64,000 nt of DNA, from the NCBI GenBank assembly GCA_963674475.2, contig CAXXFQ010000024.1, positions 930,001 to 994,000 of the forward strand, given 5' to 3'. A model generated the notes under the pieces. That model was not told where the DNA came from, did no database searches, and saw nothing but the letters and a program-made list of their open reading frames with translations. The stretch comes from CAXXFQ01 sp963674475. GTDB taxonomy: Bacteria; Planctomycetota; Planctomycetia; Pirellulales; Thermoguttaceae. Positions 37,689-46,932 of the stretch are shown here, piece after piece (position 1 is the first letter of the stretch; every line of letters begins with the position of its first letter). The translations under genes and the position numbers were made by a program.

Positions 37689-37866
37689 ACGTGTTTCACT
37701 TAGGTGTAGCGGTTTCCTTGCAGCTGGGAGAGAAAGATGGAAAACTGAGACTCCATTCCCTCTTTTGACTTACCGCAACCCGGGGGAACTCCCCCCACCC
37801 CGGTGTGACGCTACCGTTAAATAAAGACCGCTCTAGTAACCATGGGGTCATCCTCATGGTCGTTGA
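37689..37866 (-). repeat. Structured intergenic repeat, copy B (candidate structured RNA)
   Basis: The minus strand of this region is the second copy of the element at 14411-14572. Conserved features in this copy: ACCGCT (plus 37827-37832, read AGCGGT on the minus strand), CGCTAC (plus 37809-37814, read GTAGCG) and AGCGGTT/GTAGCG at the other end (plus 37706-37714, read AACCGCTAC). The internal hairpin here is a five-base G/C stem (37782-37786 with 37791-37795). Compared with copy A it has an additional CCATG/CATGG hairpin near 37841-37860 between CAACGA and AGAGCGG. The minus-strand element points towards tsaB but is nearly 700 bp from it. Confidence 0.6.
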
Positions 37867-37932
37867 GATATTACCGACTTTTTGAAAGGGCTCTAACGGA
37901 GTGTTTCCCTCTGGAGCGAAAGCAGGTTCCGT

Positions 37933-38685
37933 GTGAAGACGGCGATTGTAAGTGACATTCATAGCAACCTTGCCAGTTGGCGAAAAGTTCTCGACGACAT
38001 CAAGGAGCAAGGGGTCGATCGAATCATCTCGTTGGGTGATACGGTCGGATACGGCCCAAATCCGTGCGAATGTATCGACCTCGTTCGAGAACGTTGTGAT
38101 ATCAGCCTGCTGGGCAACCACGACCAGGGGGCTCTTTTTGATCCGGAAGGGTTCAATGCCGGTGCCGAACGGGCCATTTTCTGGACGCGCGACCAGCTCG
38201 AGTACTCCGGCGGTAATCCGACGAAGGCCGACGAGCGATGGGAATATTTGGGCGGGCTGCCGCGTAATTATCAAGACGGCGATTTACTCTTCGTCCACGG
38301 CTCGCCACGAAACCCGCTCAACGAGTACGTCTTCCCGGAAGACACCTATAATCGGACCAAGATGGAAAAGCTCTTTTCGCTGGTTCGCAAGGTTTCGTTC
38401 CAAGGGCACACCCATGTCCCGGGCATCTTCACCGAAGATCTTCGGTTCTTCAGCCCGGAGGAGATCGATGACGAATATCGGATCGGGGAAGAAAAAGTCC
38501 TCGTCAATGTCGGCTCGGTTGGACAACCACGAGACGGCGACCCACGAGCCTGTTATGTCATTATTGAGGACGACTTGATTCAATTCCGTCGTGTCGAGTA
38601 TCCGGTCGAAGAAACGATCGAACAGATCCACGCCATTGCAGACCTAGACAATTTCCTTGGCGATCGACTTCGGGAAGGACGGTAA
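37933..38685 (+). CDS. Metallophosphoesterase family protein
   Basis: The 250-residue protein has the calcineurin-like phosphoesterase motifs in order: SDIHSN (7-12, Asp8 and His10), GDTVGYGP (35-42, Asp36), GNHD (61-64), LLFVHGSP and FQGHTHVPG. These ligate a two-metal centre. Proteins of this size and pattern act on phosphodiesters or as general phosphatases; the substrate cannot be told. The start is GTG at 37933; no nearby ATG fits. It stands alone, upstream of yidC by 171 bp. Confidence 0.9.
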   Translation: MKTAIVSDIHSNLASWRKVLDDIKEQGVDRIISLGDTVGYGPNPCECIDLVRERCDISLLGNHDQGALFDPEGFNAGAERAIFWTRDQLEYSGGNPTKADERWEYLGGLPRNYQDGDLLFVHGSPRNPLNEYVFPEDTYNRTKMEKLFSLVRKVSFQGHTHVPGIFTEDLRFFSPEEIDDEYRIGEEKVLVNVGSVGQPRDGDPRACYVIIEDDLIQFRRVEYPVEETIEQIHAIADLDNFLGDRLREGR

Positions 38686-38856
38686 ACGGCCATGTGAATT
38701 TTTTTCTCAAGCGCGTTTTCTGTCTCTTTTCGCGTCGTGCATGACAAAAGGGCGCTCGGAGACCGTTCGGAAGCCGTAGCGAACTTTTCTTCGGGGCTTT
38801 CGAAAGTCATTGCGGTTTAATTTTACAAAAAAATTCCAAGGACCAGTTCACCATCC

Positions 38857-41232
38857 ATGTCCCAATCTGCGAAATCTCAATCGCCCAATTTTGTCATTTT
38901 CCTGGCTCTGCTCTTCGGCTGGCTGCTGCTCCATCCCTATATCATGGGAACGGCGAAAGAAGAGGAAAAGCCGCCGGTGTCCGCTGAAAAAGTGGTCGAG
39001 ACCGAAGACGGCAAGCTAAAAACGGAAAAAACTGCTCCCACTGAAACCGCCGCGACGGGCGAGCAAAAAACGACTCCCGCGATCCAACCCGAGGCTAAAC
39101 CGGCCGCTTTGACGGAATCGGTCGCCTCGAAGAAAACCACACTAGCTCCTGGCCAAGTCGTTCCTCCGACCAAACCGCAAGACACCTGGGTCACACTCGG
39201 CTCGGCCGACCCGGACGATCCGTACCGCATGTTGGTCACCTTGAGCGACCGGGGTGCGTCAGTGGTCCGAATGGAATTAAACAGCCCCCGCTATCGCCAG
39301 CTGATGGACGACAACGGCTTTTTGGCCGATCGAAGCGGTTTTCTCGGCCGACTGACCAAACCAAACGCTGCCTCGGGCAAGGGGCTACGGGTCGATATTG
39401 TCGGACCCGGAACCCCGGCGGCCAAGGCGGGCATCCAGGTCGGCGACCTGATCACCGCGGTCCAAGAACGCCCGGTCACCGGTCCGGCGACGTTCCGCAA
39501 GGCGATGTCGAAAACTCGCCCCGGCAAGACGGTCAAGGTCGAGCTTTTGCGTGACGGGAAAGAGATGGCGGTCGAAGCGACGTTGACCGTGCCGCCGATC
39601 GAAGTGGTCCGCCCGGAAGGAGACGACCCGCTTTCGTTTTTGGCGACGTTGTCCCAAATCGGCGACGAAAAGTTGCCCGAAATCAAACCCAATCCGGAAG
39701 CGCCGAAAAACGAGCTTCCGTCCCACCTGAACGAGGAGCTCTCGGGGTTAAATCTTCGCGGCGGATCGTGGGATCTGGTCGAACACGACACCGAAAAGGC
39801 AGTCTTCGCGTGCGACCTGCCGACCCACGGCATTCGACTGGTCAAAACCTATCGGCTCGTCAAAGTACCTGAAGACCAGATCAAAAATGTCGACTACAAG
39901 GCGTACAACCTGATCTTCGACCTCGAAGTGATCAACACGGCCGACACGACTCGAAAGCTGGCCTACCAGCTTGACGGCCCGACGGGTCTGCCGATCGAAG
40001 GGTGGTGGTATGCCCAAAAGGTGGCCCGATGCTCCGGCGCGGGACTGCGTGACGTGATCGCCTCGTTCGATCAACAAAAGCCGATCATGGTCGGTTGCTT
40101 CACGATTTCCGACGGAAAAACCGACCCGGCTTGGCGGGAAGAATCGCTGACGTTTATCGGGGTCGACGCCCAGTATTTCTCTTGCATTTTGCAGCCGCAG
40201 AAAGCAAATCCCGAAGATACTTGGCTGGCTCGCTCCATGCCGATTCGAGTCGGCTCGGTCGATGAAAAACGAAAGAACTTGACCAACGTCACTTGTCGTT
40301 TGCGATCGCTGCCGAAAAAACTAGCACCCGGCGAATCGATTTCCAATCGGTATGAGATTTTCACCGGTCCGAAACGACCTGCCCTGGTCGACCAATACGG
40401 GCTCGGTTCGTTGGTCTATTACGGGTGGTTCGACTGGATCGCCTACCCGATGGTCAAGACGCTACACTTTTTCCACGCGATCATCCGCAATTACGGTCTG
40501 GCCATCATCTTGCTGACCGTCCTGGTCCGATTGCTCATGTTCCCGTTGAGCAAGAAACAGGCTCTCGGGGCCGCCAAGATGGCCGAACTCCAACCGGAGA
40601 TGAAACGGATTCAGGAAAAGTACAAAAAGGACGCCGAGGGGCGAACCAAAGCGCAGCAGGAGCTGTTCAAGAAACACAATTACAATCCGCTCAGTGGCTG
40701 CTTGGTCCTGTTCATTCAGATGCCGATTTTCATCGGGCTGTTCCGCGGACTGGGGGTCGATGTCGAACTGCGTGGTTCGGCCTTATTGGGTTCGAAGGTC
40801 TGGTGGTGTTCGAACCTGGCCGCACCGGACATGCTGATCAACTGGACCAGTTGGATGCCCGATATCATCACCCACGGCACCAACTTCTTGATGCTGGGCC
40901 CCTACTTCAACCTGCTACCGATTTTGACGATTTTCCTGTTCATCGGTCAGCAGAAGATGATGATGCCGCCGGCGGCCGACGAGCAGCAGGCGATGCAGCA
41001 GAAAATGATGAAGTACATGATGGTCTTCATGGGCCTGTTGTTCTTCAAAGTCGCCAGCGGGCTGTGCATCTACTTCATCGCGTCGAGTCTCTGGGGTGTT
41101 GCCGAGCGAAAACTGTTGCCCAAGCACGAGCACCAGAAGCAGGAACACGCTCATGAAGTTGAAGCGGCCAAAAAGGCCGAAGCGCGTAAGGAAATCACGG
41201 AACGGCGGAAGAAGCGTGGTAAAAAACGATAA
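38857..41232 (+). CDS. yidC: Membrane protein insertase YidC with an inserted PDZ domain
   Basis: The 791-residue protein has an N-terminal transmembrane helix (about 12-30), a charged linker, and a periplasmic region. Within the first half of that region a PDZ domain is visible at about 175-246 ('DIVGPGTPAAKAGIQVGDLI', 'TVKVELLRDGKE'). The YidC beta-supersandwich follows at about 300-500, then the conserved insertase core from about 525, with the hydrophilic-groove Arg558 in 'TVLVRLLMFPL', 'KYKKDAEGRTKAQQELFKKH' and further helices, and a basic tail (ERRKKRGKKR). YidC inserts and folds inner membrane proteins with or without Sec. The PDZ domain is unusual for the general family. Start has AAGGA. 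Confidence 0.95.
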   Translation: MSQSAKSQSPNFVIFLALLFGWLLLHPYIMGTAKEEEKPPVSAEKVVETEDGKLKTEKTAPTETAATGEQKTTPAIQPEAKPAALTESVASKKTTLAPGQVVPPTKPQDTWVTLGSADPDDPYRMLVTLSDRGASVVRMELNSPRYRQLMDDNGFLADRSGFLGRLTKPNAASGKGLRVDIVGPGTPAAKAGIQVGDLITAVQERPVTGPATFRKAMSKTRPGKTVKVELLRDGKEMAVEATLTVPPIEVVRPEGDDPLSFLATLSQIGDEKLPEIKPNPEAPKNELPSHLNEELSGLNLRGGSWDLVEHDTEKAVFACDLPTHGIRLVKTYRLVKVPEDQIKNVDYKAYNLIFDLEVINTADTTRKLAYQLDGPTGLPIEGWWYAQKVARCSGAGLRDVIASFDQQKPIMVGCFTISDGKTDPAWREESLTFIGVDAQYFSCILQPQKANPEDTWLARSMPIRVGSVDEKRKNLTNVTCRLRSLPKKLAPGESISNRYEIFTGPKRPALVDQYGLGSLVYYGWFDWIAYPMVKTLHFFHAIIRNYGLAIILLTVLVRLLMFPLSKKQALGAAKMAELQPEMKRIQEKYKKDAEGRTKAQQELFKKHNYNPLSGCLVLFIQMPIFIGLFRGLGVDVELRGSALLGSKVWWCSNLAAPDMLINWTSWMPDIITHGTNFLMLGPYFNLLPILTIFLFIGQQKMMMPPAADEQQAMQQKMMKYMMVFMGLLFFKVASGLCIYFIASSLWGVAERKLLPKHEHQKQEHAHEVEAAKKAEARKEITERRKKRGKKR

Positions 41233-41260
41233 GCTCTAAAACGGGCTATCCAACCAATTC

Positions 41261-41299
41261 AAAGGCACCGAAGTCAACCAACGGCTTTGGTGCCTTTTT
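41261..41299 (+). terminator. Rho-independent terminator after yidC
   Basis: AAAGGCACC (41261-41269) pairs with GGTGCCTTT (41289-41297), extended inward by GAAG/CTTT, and runs into T5. It is 28 bp past the yidC stop. Confidence 0.85.
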
Positions 41300-41462
41300 C
41301 TATGGATGTTCGGATTTTTTGCATTATAAGGCCGATCTTCCACCGCAAGACGTGGCGTATACTTACGAGGAAAATGCTTACGAGGGGCAAGCGATCCCAT
41401 CATAAGAGGCAATTCCACAAAGGTCATCTTCCCTCCTCCCCACAACTCGAAGGGAAAACGGC

Positions 41463-42209
41463 ATGAACCAACCCGAGCATTTGAACTGGAAAAAGATCGC
41501 GTGGAAAACGTGTGCCGCCGCGATTATCCTGGTGATCCTCATTGTCTTGGGGCGTCATATCGGGCCTTACATCCCGCACCTGGAATATCAAATCGAGCAG
41601 ATGGGCCCGTGGGCGCCGGTTATTTTCACGATCGGGTTCATCGTCCTCTGTGCGCTCTTTTTCCCGGCTGACGCGTTGGTTCTCGCCGCCGGAGCGATGT
41701 TTGATTTCACCTGGGGATTCGTCTATGCGGGCATAGCGACCGTCCTGGGAGCGACATTCATGTTTCTGGTCGCGCGGACCGGGCTGAAATCCAAGATCGA
41801 AAAGATACTGGAAAAACATCCGAAACTCCAAGTGATCGACGCGGCGATGGGCCAAGAGGGATTTCGACTGATGTTCCTGTTGCGATTGTCGCCCGTGCCA
41901 TACGCCATTCTGTCGTACATGCTGAGCGTCTGCCGAGTCCGGTTTTTGCCCTATATCCTGGCAACCGTGGGAATGTTGATCAGCAACATTCCGGTCGTCT
42001 ATTACGGCTTTGTCGCCAAACATCTCATGAAATACGCCGGACGGGTCGAAGATAAATCCACGATGCATTATGTCTTTCTGGTGATCGGCGTCGGGGTTGC
42101 CATTTTCACGACGGTCTACGTCACGTTCATCGTCAAACGGGCCCTGCGTCGCTACGCCCAAGAGAACGAATCGTCCGACGCCTCATCCGTCGGACAGCCT
42201 TCCGCTTAA
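41463..42209 (+). CDS. TVP38/TMEM64 (DedA-like, VTT domain) membrane protein
   Basis: The 248-residue protein has about six hydrophobic segments and the VTT-domain hallmarks: a re-entrant-like segment 'FFPADALVLAAGAMFDFTWG', 'GATFMFLVARTGLKSK', and a proline-containing 'RLSPVPYAILSYMLSV'. The family is thought to move lipids or act as lipid scramblases; substrate unknown here. The start ATG has GAAGGGA upstream. It lies 47 bp before the UbiB-type gene on the same strand, so the two may be cotranscribed. Confidence 0.9.
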   Translation: MNQPEHLNWKKIAWKTCAAAIILVILIVLGRHIGPYIPHLEYQIEQMGPWAPVIFTIGFIVLCALFFPADALVLAAGAMFDFTWGFVYAGIATVLGATFMFLVARTGLKSKIEKILEKHPKLQVIDAAMGQEGFRLMFLLRLSPVPYAILSYMLSVCRVRFLPYILATVGMLISNIPVVYYGFVAKHLMKYAGRVEDKSTMHYVFLVIGVGVAIFTTVYVTFIVKRALRRYAQENESSDASSVGQPSA

Positions 42210-42255
42210 TCCCCCATTTTTTCCGAGCCAATTTGAACCAATTCCCCAAGAAAAA

Positions 42256-43947
42256 ATGATCCCCAACTTCAACACCTTCCGCGATATCCGACGCGTTGCC
42301 GATATTCTTTCCGTGCTGATCCGTTACGGTTTCGAAGACGTCCTTCGTTCAATCGGACTGGACAAGGTGGTCGGGAGCAAACTGTTTTGGCTCGCGCCTC
42401 GCCTTCGCAATCAGGCCCAACGATACCAACCGGTGCCGACCCGTCTGCGCGAGGCAATGGAGGAGCTGGGCCCCACGTTCATCAAACTCGGACAAGTCCT
42501 CAGCACGCGTCCCGACCTGATCCCGCAAGCGTGGGTCGACGAATTCAAGAAGCTGCAAGACGACTGTCCGAAAGTGCCTTTCGACGTCATTCAAAAACGG
42601 CTGGACGAGGAGTTCCAAGATCGAACCGGGGAACTGTTTCGCTCGATCGACCCCGAGCCGTTGGCCGCCGCCTCGATCGGGCAGACCCACCGGGCCGTCC
42701 TGGCCGACGGGACCGACGTGGTCCTCAAAGTATTGCGTCCGGGAATCGAGGAAACCATCCGCGCCGATATGGAAGTTCTCGCCGCGTTGGCCTCCTTCGT
42801 CGAAACGCATTTTACGAACCTCGGTTACAGCCCGACCGCCGTGGTCGAAGAATTCGCGTTGGAACTCCAACAAGAACTCGATCTGATGCACGAGGCCCGC
42901 GCGACCGACCGGCTACGCAAGGCGTTTGAAGCCACCCCGAAAGTCACGTTTCCCGAAGTCTATTGGAACGCAACGACCAAAAACGTCTTGACGATCGAGG
43001 AGATTCACGGGACGCTGCTCTCCCGGGTCCATCTCGAAGAACTCGACGAGGACTACCGCCGCGAGATCGTCGCACTGGGGGCGGACGCCGTCTTTCGGCA
43101 ATGCTTCGAACTCCATTTTTTCCATGCCGACCCACACCCGGGCAACCTTTTTCTCACGCCGGACGGCGGAATCGCGTTCATCGATTGCGGCATGACCGGC
43201 CACCTCGACCCGAAAATGGCCGACCACTTGGCCGATGTCTTTTATGGCGTCGTCAGCGACGATATCGACCGGATCATCGGCGCGATCCTCGGCCTCAGCG
43301 AGGTCGACCCGGTGGTGACCGAGTCGAACGCCTTCCGAGCCGACATCTCCGAATACGTCTCTCAGTTCCAAGGGGTCGCGCTGGGCCAATTGGACATCGG
43401 GGGCCTTTTGCAAGAGTTCTTCGAAAAACTCCAAAAGTACCATGTCCGCTGTCCCAGCAGTATCGTCTTCTTGATCAAGGCGGTCGTCACGATCGAGGGG
43501 GTCGCGACCGAGATTGCGCCTCATTTCGATCTCATGGAACACGCCCAGCCTTACCTCGAAAAGCTGGTCAAGCGGCGTTACAGCTTCGGGGCGATCCGGC
43601 GTCGGATTCAAACCGGCATGTTGAACACGGCCGAATTGGCCGAACACTTGCCCGGCGATCTTTCGAGCTTGATGACCCAGTTCCGCCGTCGCCAATTCCA
43701 GATCAATCTCCAACACGAAGGGCTCCACGACCTGAACGTCTCACTGACCAGTACCGGCTTGGCCATGAGCAAGGCGACGATTTTCGCCGCGCTTTTGATC
43801 GGCAGCGCGATTCTGATCCACGCCGAGTGCGTCTCGCCCCACGGCGGCAAACTGATGGGGCTGGGGCTTTTCGGAATCGTCTGTTCGGGCATCCTCGCGG
43901 CCCAAACGTTCCTCTCCTTCCGCATCCGCCACCGCCGCTCGTTGTAA
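42256..43947 (+). CDS. UbiB/ABC1 (ADCK)-family atypical kinase
   Basis: The 563-residue protein starts at the ATG at 42256. It has the UbiB motifs KLGQ (Lys77, in 'FIKLGQVLSTRPDL'), the alanine-rich loop AAAS (137-140), HADPHPGN (290-297) and a metal-binding DCG at Asp310 replacing DFG. Two transmembrane helices lie at the C-terminus (about 500-555). UbiB/COQ8-type proteins support quinone biosynthesis, probably as an ATPase that extracts or presents lipid-like precursors at the membrane. No ubi or men genes are nearby. Confidence 0.93.
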   Translation: MIPNFNTFRDIRRVADILSVLIRYGFEDVLRSIGLDKVVGSKLFWLAPRLRNQAQRYQPVPTRLREAMEELGPTFIKLGQVLSTRPDLIPQAWVDEFKKLQDDCPKVPFDVIQKRLDEEFQDRTGELFRSIDPEPLAAASIGQTHRAVLADGTDVVLKVLRPGIEETIRADMEVLAALASFVETHFTNLGYSPTAVVEEFALELQQELDLMHEARATDRLRKAFEATPKVTFPEVYWNATTKNVLTIEEIHGTLLSRVHLEELDEDYRREIVALGADAVFRQCFELHFFHADPHPGNLFLTPDGGIAFIDCGMTGHLDPKMADHLADVFYGVVSDDIDRIIGAILGLSEVDPVVTESNAFRADISEYVSQFQGVALGQLDIGGLLQEFFEKLQKYHVRCPSSIVFLIKAVVTIEGVATEIAPHFDLMEHAQPYLEKLVKRRYSFGAIRRRIQTGMLNTAELAEHLPGDLSSLMTQFRRRQFQINLQHEGLHDLNVSLTSTGLAMSKATIFAALLIGSAILIHAECVSPHGGKLMGLGLFGIVCSGILAAQTFLSFRIRHRRSL

Positions 43948-44091
43948 ACGGCCCCCGATGAAGTCGGTTTGACGTGACGGACGTTTTCCGAGTAAAATGG
44001 GTAAGAGATTTGGTTTTTCTGCCGCGAAAAGCTCCAAGTCGCCCTTTTCTTACTTTGAAAAACCTGCCAAAATTGCTGGAAACGTATTGAG

Positions 44092-45069
44092 ATGACCGAC
44101 CGACTCCACACCAATACCCCTATCTCGCGTAGACGCTTTTTGAAGGCTTCAGCCGCTTCGATGCCGCTTTTCTATGCGGTTTCGTCCGGCGTCGCCCGAG
44201 CCAATGACAAGGAGGCTGCTCAAATGATTCCCGAATTTATCCTCGATCCCACTTGGCCCCCCGCCCAGGAAGGTTTTGAATTTGCCGGTCCCAACGGCAT
44301 GGACATCGCGCCGGACGATCGGATTTTCGTCGTCGGTGGCAAGAAAAACCCGGTGTTGGTTTTCTCACCCGAAGGTGAATTGCTCGACTCCTGGGGCCGC
44401 GGTATTATCGCAGGGAAACACGGACTGAAGATTTACGGCGACAAGGTCTACGTGTGCGACGCGGACATGCACCAAGCGTACGAGTTCACGTTCGACGGCC
44501 TGCTGCTTCGATCGTTCGGCACACGTGGTAAGGCCGGACTGGGCGAAGGGGAATTCAACAAACCGACCTGCGTGGCGGTCGCCCCCAATGGCGATATTTA
44601 TGTCACCGACGGCTACGGCAATCGACGAGTCGTCTGTCTTTCGCCGGAAGGCAAGTTCAAGTTCGCCTGGGGAACCGAAGGGACCGAGCCGGGACAGTTC
44701 AAAGATCCTCATGACATCGTCATCGATAAAAACGGTCGCATCCTGATCGCCGACCGCGAGAACTTCCGCATCCAGCTGTTCGACATGAAGGGCACGTTCC
44801 TCGACCAGTGGACCAATGTCGGCCGGCCGTTCGGGCTGTTTCTGACCAAGGACGATATCCTTTACGTCAGCGACGGGACCCTCGAAGCGCCGAACCGTAT
44901 CCTGATGCTCGACCTGGACGGTAAATTGCTCGGCAGCTTCGGCACCCTTGGAAACGAACTGGGCCAATTCGACGTTCCCCATTCGATCGCGCTGGACTCA
45001 AAGGGCAACCTGTACGTGGCCGAGGTGAACAACTGCCGCGTCACCAAGTTCGTCCCGAAAAAAGGCTAA
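44092..45069 (+). CDS. Tat-exported NHL-repeat beta-propeller protein (first paralogue)
   Basis: The 325-residue protein begins with a twin-arginine signal (SRRRFLKAS, about residues 12-20). The rest is an NHL-type beta-propeller: repeated blades such as 'PNGMDIAPDDRIFVVGGKK', 'FNKPTCVAVAPNGDIYVTD', 'FDVPHSIALDSKGNLYVAE'. Such folds occur in peptidyl-alpha-hydroxyglycine lyases and in binding proteins; no catalytic signature can be assigned. A close paralogue follows after a terminator, which suggests tandem duplication. Confidence 0.9.
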   Translation: MTDRLHTNTPISRRRFLKASAASMPLFYAVSSGVARANDKEAAQMIPEFILDPTWPPAQEGFEFAGPNGMDIAPDDRIFVVGGKKNPVLVFSPEGELLDSWGRGIIAGKHGLKIYGDKVYVCDADMHQAYEFTFDGLLLRSFGTRGKAGLGEGEFNKPTCVAVAPNGDIYVTDGYGNRRVVCLSPEGKFKFAWGTEGTEPGQFKDPHDIVIDKNGRILIADRENFRIQLFDMKGTFLDQWTNVGRPFGLFLTKDDILYVSDGTLEAPNRILMLDLDGKLLGSFGTLGNELGQFDVPHSIALDSKGNLYVAEVNNCRVTKFVPKKG

Positions 45070-45103
45070 GTGACTCAAGGCCAAACCGGCTGAGATTTCC
45101 AAT

Positions 45104-45153
45104 CCCTCTTTTCGGCAAACGGGGCCACCCGGGTGCGGGAAAGAGGGTTTTTT
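45104..45153 (+). terminator. Rho-independent terminator between the NHL paralogues
   Basis: CCCTCTTT (45104-45111) pairs with AAAGAGGG (45140-45147), followed by T6. It separates the two NHL genes into different transcripts. Confidence 0.85.
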
Positions 45154-45250
45154 CTATCTCACAAAAAAACGAGATCCACGCGTAACCCTTGCACTCGCAC
45201 TATAAAAACTTTTGCTACCCCGTCCTTTCTCCCCAGGAGTGCCCCCTGAG

Positions 45251-46225
45251 ATGACCAACCACACTCATTCCAGCATCCTCACGCGAAGAAATTTTTTGAA
45301 AGCCTCGGCCGCCTCATTGCCCTTGCTCTATGGAGCCACTGCCGTTACGGCCCGGGCTGAGGAAAAGAAGATCGCCGTAAAAATTCCAACCTATACTCCC
45401 GATCCGCTTTGGCCGCCGAAGGAAGACGGCTTTCAATATCGAGGCCCCAACGGTGTCGCCGTCGACCCCGACGGTCGGATCCTGGTTGCCGGAGGCAAGA
45501 AATACCCCGTGCTGGTCTTCTCGCCGGAAGCGAAACTGCTCGACGCGTGGGGGCGGGGGATCATCGCCCGGAAACACGAACTTCGGATCTACAACAACAA
45601 GGTCTATATCTGCGACATCACGATGCAGCAGGTCTACGAATTCACGTTCGACGGCGAGCTGCTGCGAACATTTGGCAAGCGGGGTATCGCGGGCCCCGGC
45701 AAAGACGAATTCAACTGGCCGACCGACGTCGCCGTGGCGGAAAACGGCGATTTCTACATCACCGACGGCTACGGAAACAGTCGGGTCGTCTGCCTTTCGC
45801 CCGAAGGGAAATTCCAATTTTCCTTTGGGACCAAGGGGGCCGAACCGGGACAATTCGAGCGTCCGCACGGGATCGTGATCGATAAAAACGAGCGGCTCTT
45901 GGTCGCCGATCGAAAAAACAATCGGATTCAGATTTTCGACATGAATGGAAAATTCCTGGACCAGTGGACCAACGTCGGCAAGCCGTTCGGACTGTTTTTG
46001 ACGCCGGACAATCTGCTTTACGTGGCCGACGGCAACTTCGACGGACCGCATCGGATCTTGATCCTCGACCTCGAGGGGAATATTCTAAGTCAGTTCGGCT
46101 CGAAGGGTACCAAGCCGGGACAATTCGACACACCCCATTCGCTCACCGTCGACCCCGAAGGCAACCTGTACGTGGCCGAGTGCGAAAACCAACGGGTCCA
46201 AAAATTCGTCCCACAGAACGCTTGA
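45251..46225 (+). CDS. Tat-exported NHL-repeat beta-propeller protein (second paralogue)
   Basis: The 324-residue protein starts at the ATG at 45251 (AGGAG upstream) with the twin-arginine signal TRRNFLKAS. It is colinear with its neighbour: 'FSPEAKLLDAWGRGIIARKH', 'YITDGYGNSRVVCLSPEGK', 'FLDQWTNVGKPFGLFLTPD' and the final blade 'FDTPHSLTVDPEGNLYVAE'. Tandem copies with their own terminators suggest diverged but related extracytoplasmic roles. Confidence 0.9.
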   Translation: MTNHTHSSILTRRNFLKASAASLPLLYGATAVTARAEEKKIAVKIPTYTPDPLWPPKEDGFQYRGPNGVAVDPDGRILVAGGKKYPVLVFSPEAKLLDAWGRGIIARKHELRIYNNKVYICDITMQQVYEFTFDGELLRTFGKRGIAGPGKDEFNWPTDVAVAENGDFYITDGYGNSRVVCLSPEGKFQFSFGTKGAEPGQFERPHGIVIDKNERLLVADRKNNRIQIFDMNGKFLDQWTNVGKPFGLFLTPDNLLYVADGNFDGPHRILILDLEGNILSQFGSKGTKPGQFDTPHSLTVDPEGNLYVAECENQRVQKFVPQNA

Positions 46226-46261
46226 TTTAAAACAAACGAAAAACCGGCTTCAAAACAAGTC

Positions 46262-46317
46262 ATCCCTATTTTCTCGGCGATCCAGAGAGTCGCGACCGGG
46301 AAATAGGGATTTTTTTG
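46262..46317 (+). terminator. Rho-independent terminator after the second NHL gene
   Basis: ATCCCTATTT (46262-46271) pairs perfectly with AAATAGGGAT (46301-46310), followed by T7 (46310-46316). Confidence 0.87.
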
Positions 46318-46932
46318 CGCCCGAAAAGCCAACATTTCAAAAATTGGTCCACCCCAACTTCTCCTAACATCACCTCCCTAGAGTGTCAATTCAGGAAAGA
46401 TAGGTAAAACGGAATGCTTTTTTTGATTATTTTAGAATCACCCCCATAGATTTATTTGATTTTCATTAAAAACCGACTATTATTATTTTCTTATTTTTCG
46501 AAGAGCAGATACAATACAATAATATTTCAACCCCTCGACCTTCTCGCCCGGCCTCATCCAAGCCATAACTCGTTTGAGGCGGCGACGGTTCAACGTAAAA
46601 CCAATAGAACGATTATGTTAGCTTTACCAATCAGGACGATTCCTTGAAACCAACAAGGGGCCCCAAGCGTCTTCATTCAAGGCATTCCCCCGAGAAAAAG
46701 CTGCACTTGCTAAAAAACGCCTCGGATTGAGCTTATCAAGAAAATCTCCCGTTTCGGACAACGAGGAAAGGCTGTTAAAAAAACGGCTTAGGAAATCCTA
46801 CCTTCCCCGATTTATGCCGCCGGGTTAAGCTACAATTGAACAAATCTCCACGCAAAGTGGTATCGGTCCCTTTTTTTGACCGCCTACTTGGGGGGAGGCT
46901 TTTCGTCCATCGCCGCGACATCGGAACCCGTG
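46318..46932. other. Intergenic region upstream of the GAF-HlyD cluster
   Basis: About 615 bp, strongly AT-rich at 46410-46540. No gene was recognised; short open frames there have no support. A TACAAT box near 46831 could be a -10 element for the cluster, without a clear -35 partner. Confidence 0.55.
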
